Source: Leucaena leucocephala
Lineage: Eukaryota > Streptophyta > Magnoliopsida > Fabales > Fabaceae
NCBI GenBank assembly: GCA_037074615.1
Contig: CM073562.1
Location: forward strand, 7,921,001 to 7,985,000
Direction of reading: 5' to 3'
DNA length: 64,000 bases
Below, piece by piece: positions 21,601 to 31,780 of this stretch (its first letter is position 1; every line of letters starts with the position of its first letter). Under the pieces are notes generated by a model, which did no database searches, was not told the DNA's origin, and worked only from the letters and a program-made list of their open reading frames with translations. Position numbers and translations under genes: made by a program.

Positions 21601-22248
21601 ATGTAAGGTGTCTATTTATGTGATGAAATTGTATGAAATAATTATGGCATAATCCCATGATGTATATGAATGCATGAAAGGAAAAAGATATGGTTTATGC
21701 ATGCTGGAAAAATTATTAAAAGTAAAAGAAAGGAAACTGAAATGGTAAAAACATAGGTCCTAAAATAGTTTGGCTGTGGCTTTAGTTTGACCTAGAAAAT
21801 AAATGAATTAATCTACAAAAGTTTATGAACAGGTATTACACATCCATATGTGTAATTTCATAGGAAATACGCTTTATTTGGATGTGTATATCAAGAGAAA
21901 TTAATTTTCAAAGTTAAGAGACAAAATCTGGAATTTCCAGAATTTCCCATATGAACAGTAAAAAGTAACGATTTAACTGTGTCAATTGGCAAGGTAAATG
22001 TCCAAATTTATATTTTTCTGTCAAATAGATATGAAAGGGATTCAATTAGAAATTTGGTTCACCTCCATACGATTTTTCTACGTTTAGTTATGAATTTTTA
22101 AAGTTGGACTGTAAATCTGGAAATTAAGAAGTGAACAGTACCTGATAAGTAAGTTTTAAAATTTTAATTTTTGAGCTAATGTGATGCTTTCGCTAATCAA
22201 ATATGCTTCCAAATATGTACTCTGAGGTGGTAAAAGTAGGATGTTTCA
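18693..22248 (+). mobile_element. Solo LTR-D (Tekay-like) in Athila gag
   Basis: Starts TGTCATGTCATAATTT at 18693, ends AGGATGTTTCA at 22248, and is flanked by TGCTT at 18688-18692 and 22249-22253. Gag resumes on the far side. Length is 3.56 kb. The first 1.28 kb (18693-19973) is followed by a second LTR start, TGTCATATCCCC, at 19974, and the following 1.1 kb repeats the same LTR stretch. So the LTR carries an internal partial duplication. No internal region, primer site or polypurine tract is present. Confidence 0.85.
19974..21090 (+). repeat. Second LTR start inside solo LTR-D
   Basis: Begins with a canonical LTR end (TGTCATATCCCCAATTTTC). Its 20860-21080 part matches 19590-19815 more closely by eye than either matches LTR-A. 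Consistent with a tandem duplication of the LTR's first third or with recombination between two related LTRs. Confidence 0.65.
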
Positions 22249-22930
22249 TGCTTCCTCAAGCAACTTCAAAAATAATGCAAGGTCTATAGTTATAACTCAC
22301 CTTAATGCTTTAGTGGTATCAAGACCATATGAGACCTCTTAGTTGTTGAAGAGTATTGATGCATAAATGAATATGGATGGTAGATTGACCAATATGGACC
22401 ATAAGCTCAAGGAGAAGGATAATGTTGATCTGTAAGTATAATGAACATGGATGGTCAATTCACCTCCATAGCTTCAATCCTTCAAAGTATGCAAAAGGAT
22501 AATGATGATATATACAGGAAACTTGAGAAGTTAAGTTCCAAGAATATAGATATTACAAGTCATTTAACTCAAGTTGCCAATATAGTGAGTGACATTCAAA
22601 CAAAGAGCAGTGGCAGCATACCTTTGAATACTACATGGGAGAGAAGTATGATTTAAGGAAGATGAAATAGCAAGGGAGGATATGGAAGATTCTGAAGTTG
22701 AAAATTTAGCAATGTCACAGATAAAGATTGGAAAATTAGAGAGTATTAAAGAACAAAAGCTCTTGATCGAGAAGGTAACCCAAGAGGAGAACTCAAAGCA
22801 CAAGAGGAAACACAAGAGAAGCAAGAAGAGGAAATGAAAATTCTAAGTCCAGCATATAAGGGAAAGCAAATTGAGGATAAGGCGAAGTCAAGCAAGCAAT
22901 GAGCCTCTATACATACAGGTAAGGAGGTAA
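22249..22930 (+). pseudogene. Athila gag, C-terminal part
   Basis: Continues gag after the LTR. An open stretch 22441-22656 has MNMDGQFTSIASILQSMQKDNDDIYRKLEK and SHLTQVANIVSDIQTKSSG. This is a coiled-coil-like segment followed by the Q(L/V)A.IV.D motif that closes Athila gag before the protease. A Glu/Lys-rich stretch follows in another frame (22660-22850). No zinc knuckle is visible, as is usual for Athila. Confidence 0.65.
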
Positions 22931-23099
22931 GTATAAATGATCTCCATTTCCTAAATCTTATTTTGCTGGAAAGAAAAACATTGATTCTAAATTTACAAAA
23001 GATGCTTTCAATCTCTTCAATAAGTTAAAGATAAACATCCCTATGGTTGAATGCCTGAAAAAATCCTAAATATGCTAAATTTTTAAGAGTTGTGTACTG

Positions 23100-23640
23100 A
23101 TAAGAAAAAGTTTAGGCTTATTGAGAGAATTTAGGTGAGTGCTAATGTGTCATCACTTTTTAAGGTTGAATTACCAGTTAAGTGCCAAGACCCAAGATCT
23201 TACACAATCCCATGCACTGTAGGAAAGGTTCATATTATGGGAGCATTATTAGATCTAGGGGCTACCATTAATGTAATGCCTTGGTCGGTATACTTAGCCT
23301 TATGTATTAACAATCTTAGAGATACAAGTATAGTACTCCAATTAGCTGATAGATCAATTAGGTACCCTAGGGAATTCTAGAGGATATTCTAGTGTAGGTT
23401 AAGGATTTAGTGTTCCCAGCTGATTTTTATGTTCTGGGCATATCAGTGAATAGTGAATGAGAGCACTTGGATCCTAGGTAGACCTTTCCTTCAAATTTCT
23501 AAGACAATCATTAGTATGAAGCATAGTTCCATTATAATAGAAGTAGGAGGACATGGAGTGACTTTCAATATGAACGAATCAATGAAATATCCTTTTCATA
23601 ATTCTACTTCTGTTCGGTTGAATGCCATCGATTATGCTGT
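23100..23640 (+). pseudogene. Athila aspartic protease
   Basis: From about 23135: VELPVKCQDPRSYTIPCTVG, then GALLDLGATINVMPWSVY, with LQLADRSIRYP. After a frame change come ADFYVLG-like sequence and WILGRPFLQISKTIIS. DLGA-INLMP in place of DSG is typical of the Athila/Tat lineage and keeps the catalytic Asp. ILGRPFL is the second landmark of the fold. The frame breaks near 23380 (stop after YPREF). Cleaves the Gag-Pol precursor in relatives. Confidence 0.82.
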
Positions 23641-24032
23641 TAAAGAAACTAGGGATGAGCATGAATTGAGTTTGCATGATAAGTATGATCCTATGTTGCA
23701 TAATTCCCAGATTTCCCATGAAGCATTTAAGGAGCATGAGGATTCAAATTCATCTTTGAGTGCTTATGATAACTATTTTGAATCTCTTTCCTCTATTTAT
23801 TATTTTTCTTGCTCTTATGAAAGCAATGCATCATATTTTCAATGTTTTGATGTGAATAACATGCTTTCAGTTTCCAAGGATTTCTCATTCCCATATAACT
23901 TTGATACAATTTCATCATTTTCTAGTGATAATGTTTTTGGAAAGGAATTTGTGAGTGATTTTACATGAATACAAGACATTGTGGAAGCTGGAAGTGTAAC
24001 AAACAAAGAGGGGTAGAGTTTATATGACCACA

Positions 24033-24299
24033 AGTTGTGACATCAAGACCTCAACGTCGTGACCAGATATGAACCTGTTGAGGAACAGACTCTTTGTGAA
24101 ACATAGTCACGACAGGTTGACTATTTAATCATGACAAATAACTCTTGAGACATAAAGTTGGGACGTGTTGATGATGAAGTCACAACTAAATATTCGAATG
24201 CTGAGGAAGAGACTCTTTATGATCCTAACTCTTGACTAAATGACAATTACGTCGTGACTAAAAGTTTCAGAGACACTCACTGTCAATTTGGGTCATGAC
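24033..24299. repeat. GTCGTGAC sites in the PR-RT linker, copy 1
   Basis: Cores at 24033, 24055, 24105, 24127, 24157, 24179, 24228, 24251 and 24292, again with 22-base pairs. The same stretch reads in one frame as VVTRYEPVEEQTLC, then EVTTKY...AEEETLYD and VVTKSF, with four interior stops. So the DNA word and a protein repeat coincide. Confidence 0.65.
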
Positions 24300-24639
24300 T
24301 AGAAGTTGAAGATAACCTTGCGTGACCTTAAAATGGTATACACATCCAATGAATCTCATATTCCTTCAACTTCACATTCCGCTGTTTTGGTTAAAAGGCC
24401 AATATGTTCTAACTCTACTTACCCTCACTCATATTCACTAATTACCTCTCATAATTTAAGATTCTTAAATGATTTGATCTCAAATAATAATGCAGGAATG
24501 AAGCGGACAGATCTCAACTATGTTACAGCTGTAGACCAACTTAAGCTTGGTGCAACTCCTGATGAGATTACATGGAAGATAAAATGCCTTAATAAGCTGA
24601 ATATGAGCAACCTCCAAAGATCTACAAAAGGGAGTACTT

Positions 24640-25048
24640 CTAATTTAGATGATTTTTCCCATTTGATCCCTTCTATTGTCCAACCCACAGAATTATAGTT
24701 AAAAGATTTACCTTCTAACCTAAAGTATGCTTATCTTAAGCCAGACTCAAAATTGCCAATAATAATTTCTAGTTCTTTAACTGATAGTGACGAGTCTAGG
24801 TTATTAAGTGTGCTTAGAAAGAATAAAGAGGCCTTGGGTTGACAATTAGCTGATATAAAAGGGATAAATGCCATTGTTTGCACTCATATAATTTTGTTGA
24901 GTGAAGATTCCAAGCCAATTAAACAACCCCAAAGAAGATTAAATCATTGTTCTCTGATGGGGTTAGGAAGGAGATTAGAAAATTGTTAAAAGTAGGTTTC
25001 ATATATGCTATTTTAGATAGTGAATAGGTATCTCCTGTGCATGTGGTG
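24640..25048 (+). pseudogene. Athila RT N-terminus, copy 1, truncated
   Basis: LKDLPSNLKYAYLKPDSKLP, SVLRKNKEALG-stop-QLADIKGI, CTHIILLSEDSKPIKQPQRR: the segment that leads into the RT fingers in Athila pol. It is cut at VSPVHVV by LTR-B at 25049. A stop replaces the Trp of ALGW. Confidence 0.8.
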
Positions 25049-27087
25049 TGTAACATCCTAATTTGCTTATGTCTTAGGGATCAAAGAGTAGCATCTGGAA
25101 CCACTTTTAAGTTCAAATTACACAATCTGGAATTTTTACTTTACCGAGTACTGTTCACTGTGCAAATGCCAAAGAAGTGAGCTGACTTCAAAAAATCATA
25201 ATTAATTCTAGAAAAAAATAAATAAAGTGCTTAAAATTTTTACACAAACCTAACTTATTTATATTTCAGGTAAAAATAACTTGTTAACCACGCCCTATCC
25301 CAGTCAATGTTAGTCAATGCTCAAAGTTTACTCTTTATCCAGTGTCCTTCCACTGATTCCAACATTTTTGGTCTCAACTTTGAAAAATCATATCTCCATG
25401 TGTAGACATCCAAATGAGATATTCTATATATCAAATCGAAGCTTGGTATGCCTACTATTTACTAGTAAAATATCATATATTTATTCAATCATTTACTATT
25501 TCTAATTACAGCTCAATTGTCACTGTCTCCCCACGATTTACTGTTCACAGTGACAATTTCTAGCAACTAATTTATACAGACATCAATCACATATCAATCA
25601 TGCTAAATAATTATTAACTTCTCTTCATGCATCTTTATCTCCTCTATCTTGAGAAGACCTGCTATAATTGGATTGATATGGAAGGGGTAAGATTTTTGGG
25701 AAAATGTCAGTAGCAAATGGAAACCATACAATGTATGCAACTATATGCTTGATGTTACTATGTGTGCACTTAATGATCATGCTTGCATAATGATAAAATA
25801 CGTGCTTCCACGTTACTTAATTATAATATATAGCTATAGCATAAAAAGAAATAGAGCATTACTTAATCATACATGTTTCACATTATCAAGGTAAGTAAAT
25901 ATCACATAAAACATCCAAGCAGTATAAGCATACAAGTACATAAGTTTACTACTGGACGTGTAGCCTTTCCTCTAGCTCTTAGCTTTTGCTATAAGGTTCC
26001 TTCTTTTCATAGGTCAGATTCTATACATAGCATATTAATATCTTCATTATTATCCTATCCAGTATAGCTATACTTAACTCATGCTTAACTTGAAGTGATA
26101 CCCTTAATCTAATAATCCCCTAACTTTCTTTCTATCCACGGCTAACCTTATCAAGAGATATATTTCTTTATTCTAACTATTAAATTCATAAGAACTCCCC
26201 TTTTCTAGAATAAAATTACTTACCTTATTCCTAAACTTGTCAAGTCCCTAAGCTCCTTGGATTGCTCCTAACTCCGTCAGAACTCCCCTTTTTCCTTCCT
26301 TCCTTTCTTTCTCTCTCTCTTTTTGTCTCTTATTTCTATCCTTTTTCTTTGCTTGGTCATAGCATGGAATGGAAAGGGTGGGGTATTTATAGATGGAAGG
26401 AGGTGGAATGGATGGCTTAGATCAAATCACGATGAATGACTTAGATCGCTTAGCTTTCTCAATAAGCTTCGCCTGCATCATCATGATGACATCATCATCC
26501 TCATCATCCATGAAAACCTCACATGCTTAGGTGGCACAATGGTGGGGCCCTTAGGACACCTTACCAGTTGACTCAGTATTTCTAGAGAATTCCATAGTTG
26601 TGTCCTGGAATGAACGGCTGAGATCGTGCCACATGTCCTTAACTTTTTCTTCTTTCCCTAGAATCATGCCATATGGTGCCTTATGGATCCCATGAGGATA
26701 CTTTACATACACCTCATGGTTCTGGATGAGTCTAAAGCTTTATCTGATCACTTTTTATGAAAAAGTATTAAACTATTACTTTAATGCCACTTAAACCTAA
26801 CATAATCATTGGCTACATTTTTTAACCATTGGAATGCTATCTTGGCCTCTAATCAAGCTCAAGCACTGTGGTGGCTTGATTCCCAAGAAATATCCCTTAA
26901 CAAATTACCAAAATGCCCTTAGTTACTCTTTATTTCCTTGAATAATTATAGGGCATTATTGTATTTTCATACTTTACTAGAGTATTTCCTGACCCTGGTC
27001 AATTATCCAGATAACCTTCCTTAACTGTCTAACCTTAATCAAATGACCCAAATACCCTTAACTCGCACTTTTTTGTCATTTTGGGTG
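25049..27087 (-). mobile_element. LTR-B, minus strand, 5' end missing
   Basis: Starts TGTAACATCC at 25049 (the reverse of an LTR 3' end) and matches solo LTR-B 32694-35290 for about 2 kb. It stops about 0.5 kb before the LTR 5' end, where Athila sequence (GCCATCG) restarts. The left edge is a clean insertion junction in RT (preceding five bases TGGTG). The right edge is not, so it reflects a deletion or recombination. Contains a decayed hairpin near 25685. Confidence 0.85.
26384..26391 (-). promoter_or_regulatory. TATA box of minus-strand LTR-B
   Basis: Minus strand TATAAATACCCC, followed on that strand by the GA-rich tract (26285-26345). Same arrangement as in the other LTR-B copies. Confidence 0.5.
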
Positions 27088-28513
27088 GCCATCGATTATG
27101 CTATTAAAGAAACTTGGGATGAGCATGAATTGAGTTTGCATGATAAGTATGATCCTATGTTGCATAATTCCCAGATTTCCCATGAAGCATTTAAGGAGCA
27201 TGAGGATTCAAATTCACCTTTGAGTGCTTATGATAACTATTTTGAATCTCTTTCCTCTATTTATTATTTTTCATGCTCTTGTGAAATCATTGCATCATAT
27301 TTTCATTATTTTGATGTGAATAACATGCTTTCAGTTTCTAAGGATTCCTCATTCCCATCTAACTTTGATACAATTTCATCATTCTCTAGTGATAATGTTT
27401 TTGGAAAGGAATTTATGAGTGATTTTACATGAATACAAGATATTATGGAAGCTAGAAGTGTAATAAACAAATAGGGGTTGAGTTTATGTGAGCATAAGTC
27501 GCGATGGTAAGACCTCAATGTCGCGACCAAATATGAACTCGTTGAGGAACAAACTCTCTGTGCAACAGATTCATGACAGGTTGAATGTTTGAACATGACA
27601 AATAACCCCCGAGACGTAAAGTCATGATATGTAGATGACGAAGTTGCTACTAAATATCAGGATGCTGAGGAAAAGACTCTCTATGATCCCAAGTCACAAC
27701 TAAATGATGATTTTGTCATGACCAAAAGTTTCAGAGATACTCACTGTCAGTTTGAGTCATGACGAGAAATTGAAGATAAGCTTTAGATGTCATGAAAGAA
27801 ATGGCAGACACAACCAATGACTCTCAGATTCCTTTAGTTTCACATTCTGCTGTTTTAGTTAAAGGACCAATATATTTAAATCTACTTTCCCCCAATCGCA
27901 TTCACCAATTGCCTCTCATACTTTATGATTCTTAAATGATTTAATCTCAAATAATGATGCAGGAGTGAAGCAGACTGATCTCAAATATGTTGTAGCTATA
28001 GACCAACTTAAGCTTGGTGCAACTCCTAATGAGATTACAGGGAAGATGGAATGTCCTAATGAGCTGAATATGAGCAACCTCTAAGGATCTATAAAAGGGT
28101 GTATTTCTAATTTAAATGATTTTACCTATTTGATCCCTTCTATTGTCCAACTCCCAAAATTAGAGTTAAGAAATTTACCTTCTAATCTAAAGTATGCTTA
28201 CCTTGAGCCAGACTCGAAATTGCCAGTAATAATTTTTAGTTCTTTAACTGATAGTGATGGGTCTAGGTTATTAAGTGTGCTTAGAAAGAATAGAGAGGCC
28301 TTGGGTTCACAATTAGTTTATATAAAAGGGATAGATGCCACTGTTTGTACTCATAGGATTTTGATGACTGAAGATTCAAAGCCAATTAAACACCCCAAAG
28401 AAGATTAAATCCATTGATCTTTGATGTGGTTAAGAAGGAGACTAGTAAATTATAAAAGAGAGGAATCATATATTCTATTTTAGATAGTGAATGGGTATCT
28501 CTTGCATGTGGTG
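27088..28513 (+). repeat. Athila linker-RT segment, second copy
   Basis: Direct repeat of 23624-25048. The two are nearly identical over the HELSLHDKYDPML stretch and more diverged over the GTCGTGAC linker. This copy leads without a break into the RT fingers. Confidence 0.85.
27498..27762. repeat. GTCGTGAC sites in the PR-RT linker, copy 2
   Basis: Equivalent of 24033-24299. Some cores are better kept here (GTCGCGACC at 27520) and others worse (TTCATGAC). Changes are mostly C to T or G to A at the CG step. Confidence 0.6.
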
Positions 28514-28889
28514 AGTAAAAATAGTGGACTAACAGTAGTAAAGAATGAGAATAATGAATTGATACCAACTAGAGTGCAACATTCATCAAGGGTTTGTATT
28601 GATTATCGAAAGTTGAACGATTCTACTAGAAAAGATCATTTCCCCTTGCCTTTTATTGACCAAGTGCTTGAGAGATTAGCAGGGAAAAGACATTATTGCT
28701 TCCTAGATGGGTATTCAGGATATTTCCAGATTCTAATATATCTGAGGGACCAAGAAAATACCACATTTACATGCCTTTTGGTACATATTCCTATAAAAGA
28801 ATACCATTTAGTTTGTGTAATGCTCTGGTCACATTTTAGCGTTGTATGCTTTCTATATTTATTGATTTCATTGAAAAATGCATGGATGT
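28130..28889 (+). pseudogene. Athila reverse transcriptase, cut before the catalytic box
   Basis: LPSNLKYAYLEPDSKLPVII, SVLRKNREALGSQLV, ATVCTHRILMTEDSKPIKH, then after a frame change VVSKNSGLTVVKNENNELIP, RVCIDYRKLNDSTRKDHFPL, FIDQVLERLAGKRHYCFLDG, YSGYFQI and TTFTC. RKDHFPLPFIDQ is characteristic of Athila RT. In a shifted frame the sequence goes on to FIDFIEKCMDV and stops at LARD1, immediately before where the FMDDF catalytic residues are expected. That residue pair and about 230 residues up to RNase H are absent from the window. Confidence 0.88.
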
Positions 28890-29668
28890 TGTCATATCCC
28901 AATTTTTAGGCCTAGAAGCCCAGTATGTAGCCTAAAAAAGGAAGGCTACTAGGCCCTATTGTGCAGGAGTTCTAGAAGTGTACAGATGATTTTTAGGGAC
29001 TAAATTGCAAGAAAGTGAAAATTTAGGGAAAATAGTGAAACTCCTTGTGGGCATAATGGAAAGGTAAGAGGTGTTTTTTGGGAACCGAGCCACCAGAGTG
29101 CTTGAGCTTGGTTAGAAACCCAAGATAGCAATCCAAAAGCCCAAAAACGTAGGCCCAAGGATTATGGAGTTAAAGAGGCATTAAAATAATATTTTAGTGC
29201 ATTTCCATAAAGTAAGGTTACCCTGGTTAAGGATAGAACTGGGAAAAGTGATCAGATATGACTGTAGACCATGAGGTGGCATGAAAGGTATCCTCATGGG
29301 ACCCACAAGGTGCCACATGGCATGATTACAGGTAAAGAAGAAAAGTTAAGGACATATGTCATGAGAATAGAAAAAGGGGAAAAAGTAAAAAGGACACGAG
29401 GCACAATCTCGGTCGTTCATTCCAAGAAAAGGCTCTAGAATTCTCTCGAGAGGCTGAGTCAACTAGTGAGGTGTCCCAAAGGCCCCACCATTGCACCACA
29501 TACCCCCTGAGGTGTCCCCTGAGGTGTCCTTGGATGATGTCATAATGGTGAGTCATCAAGGAGGATGATGTCATCGTGATGATGCAAGCAAAGCTTCTTG
29601 AGGAAGCTAAGCAATATGGGCCATTCATCATGATTTGATCTAGACCATTCATTCCACATCCCTCAATC

Positions 29669-29676
29669 TATAAATA
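29669..29676 (+). promoter_or_regulatory. TATA box of LARD1
   Basis: TATAAATA followed by GGCCACCCC and then by the GA-rich tract at 29715-29775. Likely core promoter. Confidence 0.55.
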
Positions 29677-29714
29677 GGCCACCCCTCCCTCAAGGAAAGC
29701 CATGGCCAATCAAA

Positions 29715-29775
29715 GGCAAAGAAGAGAGAAAGAGAGAGAAAGAAAGGAAGGAAGAGAAAGAAAGGAAGGAGTTCT
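29715..29775 (+). repeat. GA-rich purine tract in LARD1 LTR
   Basis: About 60 bases of AAAGAGAGAAAG-type sequence beginning about 40 bases after the TATA box, as in all LTR-B copies. Confidence 0.7.
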
Positions 29776-29830
29776 AGTGGAGTTAGGAGCAGTCCAAGGA
29801 GCTTAGGGACTGGGCAGAGCTTAGGAATGA

Positions 29831-29840
29831 GGTAAGTAAG
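29831..29840 (+). promoter_or_regulatory. Splice-donor-like word in LTR-B leader
   Basis: GAG-GTAAGTAAG fits a plant 5' splice site. It is kept at 4731-4740 and on the minus strand near 26217-26226. A possible acceptor is the pyrimidine-rich TCTCAATCCCATAG ending at 30387. Use is only inferred. Confidence 0.3.
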
Positions 29841-30338
29841 TTATCTAGTCCCTGTTCTAATAAAGTATAGGATTGATCTTAGTGGTTAGAATAGAGAAAT
29901 ATCTCTATTAACAAAGGTAGCTAAAGAGAGAAAGAGTGTTAGGGGAATGTCAGAGTAAGGATATTACCCCTAGTTAAGCATAAGGTAAGTAGAGCTATAC
30001 TAGATAATAATAAAGATATTATTATTCTATGTATAGGCTCTAAATGATGAAAAGAAGGGGCCTTAGAGACAAGGCTAGGAGCTGGAAGGAAAGGCTACAC
30101 GCCAGGTAGTGAACTTATCCTAAACTTGTATGTATTGAATGTTATGCTTGATGTGCTATGGCTTTGTTGAAATGTGCTATACATGTTCTTATGTATGAAG
30201 CTATATTTCTATGATTAATTTGAACAATTGTATTTCATATGTTACATGGAAACACACACATTACACAATGTTAACACTTTCACAAGCAAGCACAAGTATT
30301 CTCATTAATGCATGCATTGTTTAGTACTGTTTGCTACT

Positions 30339-30357
30339 GAGATTTCCCATAAATCTC
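30339..30357 (+). other. Conserved LTR hairpin in LARD1
   Basis: GAGATTT-CCCAT-AAATCTC, seven pairs. One outer pair of the usual eight is lost to the loop. Confidence 0.6.
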
Positions 30358-30788
30358 ATCCCCTTCTATGTAATCTCAATCCCATAGGTTTAAGATGAGG
30401 AAGTATTGAAGAAGCATAAAGAGAAGCTGGGGATTGGATAGTGCAAATGTTGGGACCAAAATGCTGGAATCAGGGAAAAATGTAGGATGAACAATAAACT
30501 TTGGATATTGACTGACATTGACCTCATCAAGGAATGGTCAACGAGTTATTTTTCCATGAAAGAGCATTAAGTTAGATTTGTGTAGAAATTTGAACCACTT
30601 CATTTCAAGTTTTCTAGAATTAGTTATAAGTTTTTGAAGTCAGGTCACTCCACTGGAATTTACACAGTGAACAGTACTCGCTAAGAGTAAAATTTCAGAT
30701 TGAGTAATTTGATTTCAATAGCCTTTAAAGTGGTTCCATATGCTACCGTTTGGTCCCTAAGACATATGAAAAGGAGGATATTTCATTT

Positions 30789-30800
30789 TGGTATCAGAGT
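30789..30800 (+). other. Primer binding site of LARD1
   Basis: TGGTATCAGAGT, one base off the initiator tRNA-Met site, three bases after the LTR end. Confidence 0.85.
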
Positions 30801-30802
30801 AG

Positions 30803-30905
30803 AGGATTCTGGCTCAGAGCATAAGGTTCTAGTACAGAAGCGAGAGGTTCTAGTACAGAATAAAGGGTTCTGGCACAGAACAGAAGGTTCTGGCTCAGTG
30901 ATGCT
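30803..30905 (+). repeat. About 21-base tandem repeat after the primer site
   Basis: Five units of the form GGTTCTGGCACAGAA with variable tails, starting at about 30803, 30825, 30846, 30867 and 30886. Each unit resembles the bases just after the primer site in the related elements. Confidence 0.7.
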
Positions 30906-31522
30906 CTGGTATAGTTAGAGATTTGAACTAAGAGGTTCTCCCTCTAGTAGAAAATATGGGGATGGTATTCATTACTTAGAGACAGTGACACCGAGATAGA
31001 TAGAATAGTACCCCATACCTTACAGCTTTACGGGGTAATATTCAAGGAAGTAGCTAGTCTTAGTCAGCTGTTACCACTGAGGTCTCGTGTTTCTTAGCAC
31101 GACGTGGCTGGACTAAGCAGGATAATGTCTGGGGAGCAGTTTCCTCTATTGATAGAGATACAAGTTGACTAGTCCTAGGTTAAGGGAAGCTTCCAAACGT
31201 TACAGTGGCAAAGATAATGAAGGTACCAACCTGGTTGAAGTTAATCAACTAGAGGATTGGTACAAAGCATAATTAAGCCAGATAGTGTAAAGTAATGAGA
31301 TATGAAAGATTAGTTTAGGACAATGTTCAGAAGTAGATCCTCTATATGAGTATATCTACAGTACGAAAGAATTTGTTCAGCTAGTGTTTCCTGAATAAAA
31401 GAATCAATAGTTAGAGATAAGATGATTAATAGATAGAAAGTTGATGTTCCTAAGATAGAAGAACTACAGTCTAGTCCATAGTAGACTGAGACTGATAGAA
31501 AGAAAGAGTTAAGAGATAGTTG

Positions 31523-31767
31523 GGACTTTCATAATTACAGTTTATGCCCTTAACTTTTCATAATTACACTTAATGGACCAAAGCTCAGTCTACTTCCATT
31601 TTGCACCATAGAACTTTTAGAATCTTCACATTAGTCCCTTTCTTTTTTTTTTCTTTGGCTAAAAACTTATCTTAATCATTATCTTTTCTTATGATTACCA
31701 TTTCAATCCCTTCATAATCTCTTTCTTCTATCAGCTTATACAGATAAGGAAAGTTTGGGATGTTACA
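31523..31767 (-). mobile_element. 3' LTR of LARD2, first 245 bases only
   Basis: On the minus strand it starts TGTAACATCCC at 31767 and matches the start of the LARD2 5' LTR (41831 leftward). It breaks off at about 31523 against LARD1 internal sequence. Confidence 0.8.
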
Positions 31768-31780
31768 TTTCTACCCCCTT
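31768..31780 (-). other. Polypurine tract of LARD2
   Basis: Minus strand AAGGGGGTAGAAA next to the LTR start, identical to the tract of LARD3 at 50343-50355. Confidence 0.85.

Larger units (their letters stand above)
23624..25048 (+). repeat. Athila linker-RT segment, first copy of a direct duplication
   Basis: This stretch, from GCCATCGATTATGCT to the last base before LTR-B, is repeated at 27088-28513 with few differences. It covers the end of protease, a Ser/His/Asp-rich linker (HELSLHDKYDPMLHNSQ), the GTCGTGAC-bearing linker and the RT N-terminus. The first copy ends exactly where a minus-strand LTR-B starts; the second continues into RT. Confidence 0.85.
28890..30785 (+). mobile_element. 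5' LTR of LARD1 (LTR-B, short form)
   Basis: TGTCATATCCCAATTTTTAG at 28890 to GGATATTTCA at 30785, followed after three bases by a primer site. Length is 1.9 kb against 2.6 kb for solo LTR-B; the difference lies in the U3 part. The left flank is Athila RT with the last five bases GATGT. Confidence 0.88.
30786..31522 (+). mobile_element. LARD1 internal region, truncated
   Basis: Leader and first 0.7 kb of the internal region. The stretch 31200-31510 resembles LARD3 46760-47190: both have GTAGATCCTCT.TATGA and then AGTCTAGTCCA.AGTAGACTGAGACTGATAG. It ends at about 31522, where the minus-strand LTR of LARD2 starts. No gag or pol motif is readable. Confidence 0.7.

Noticed and set aside
27306..27596. 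96-codon minus-strand frame, also at 23839-24033
   Set aside because: Antisense shadow of the Athila linker, present in both duplicate copies.
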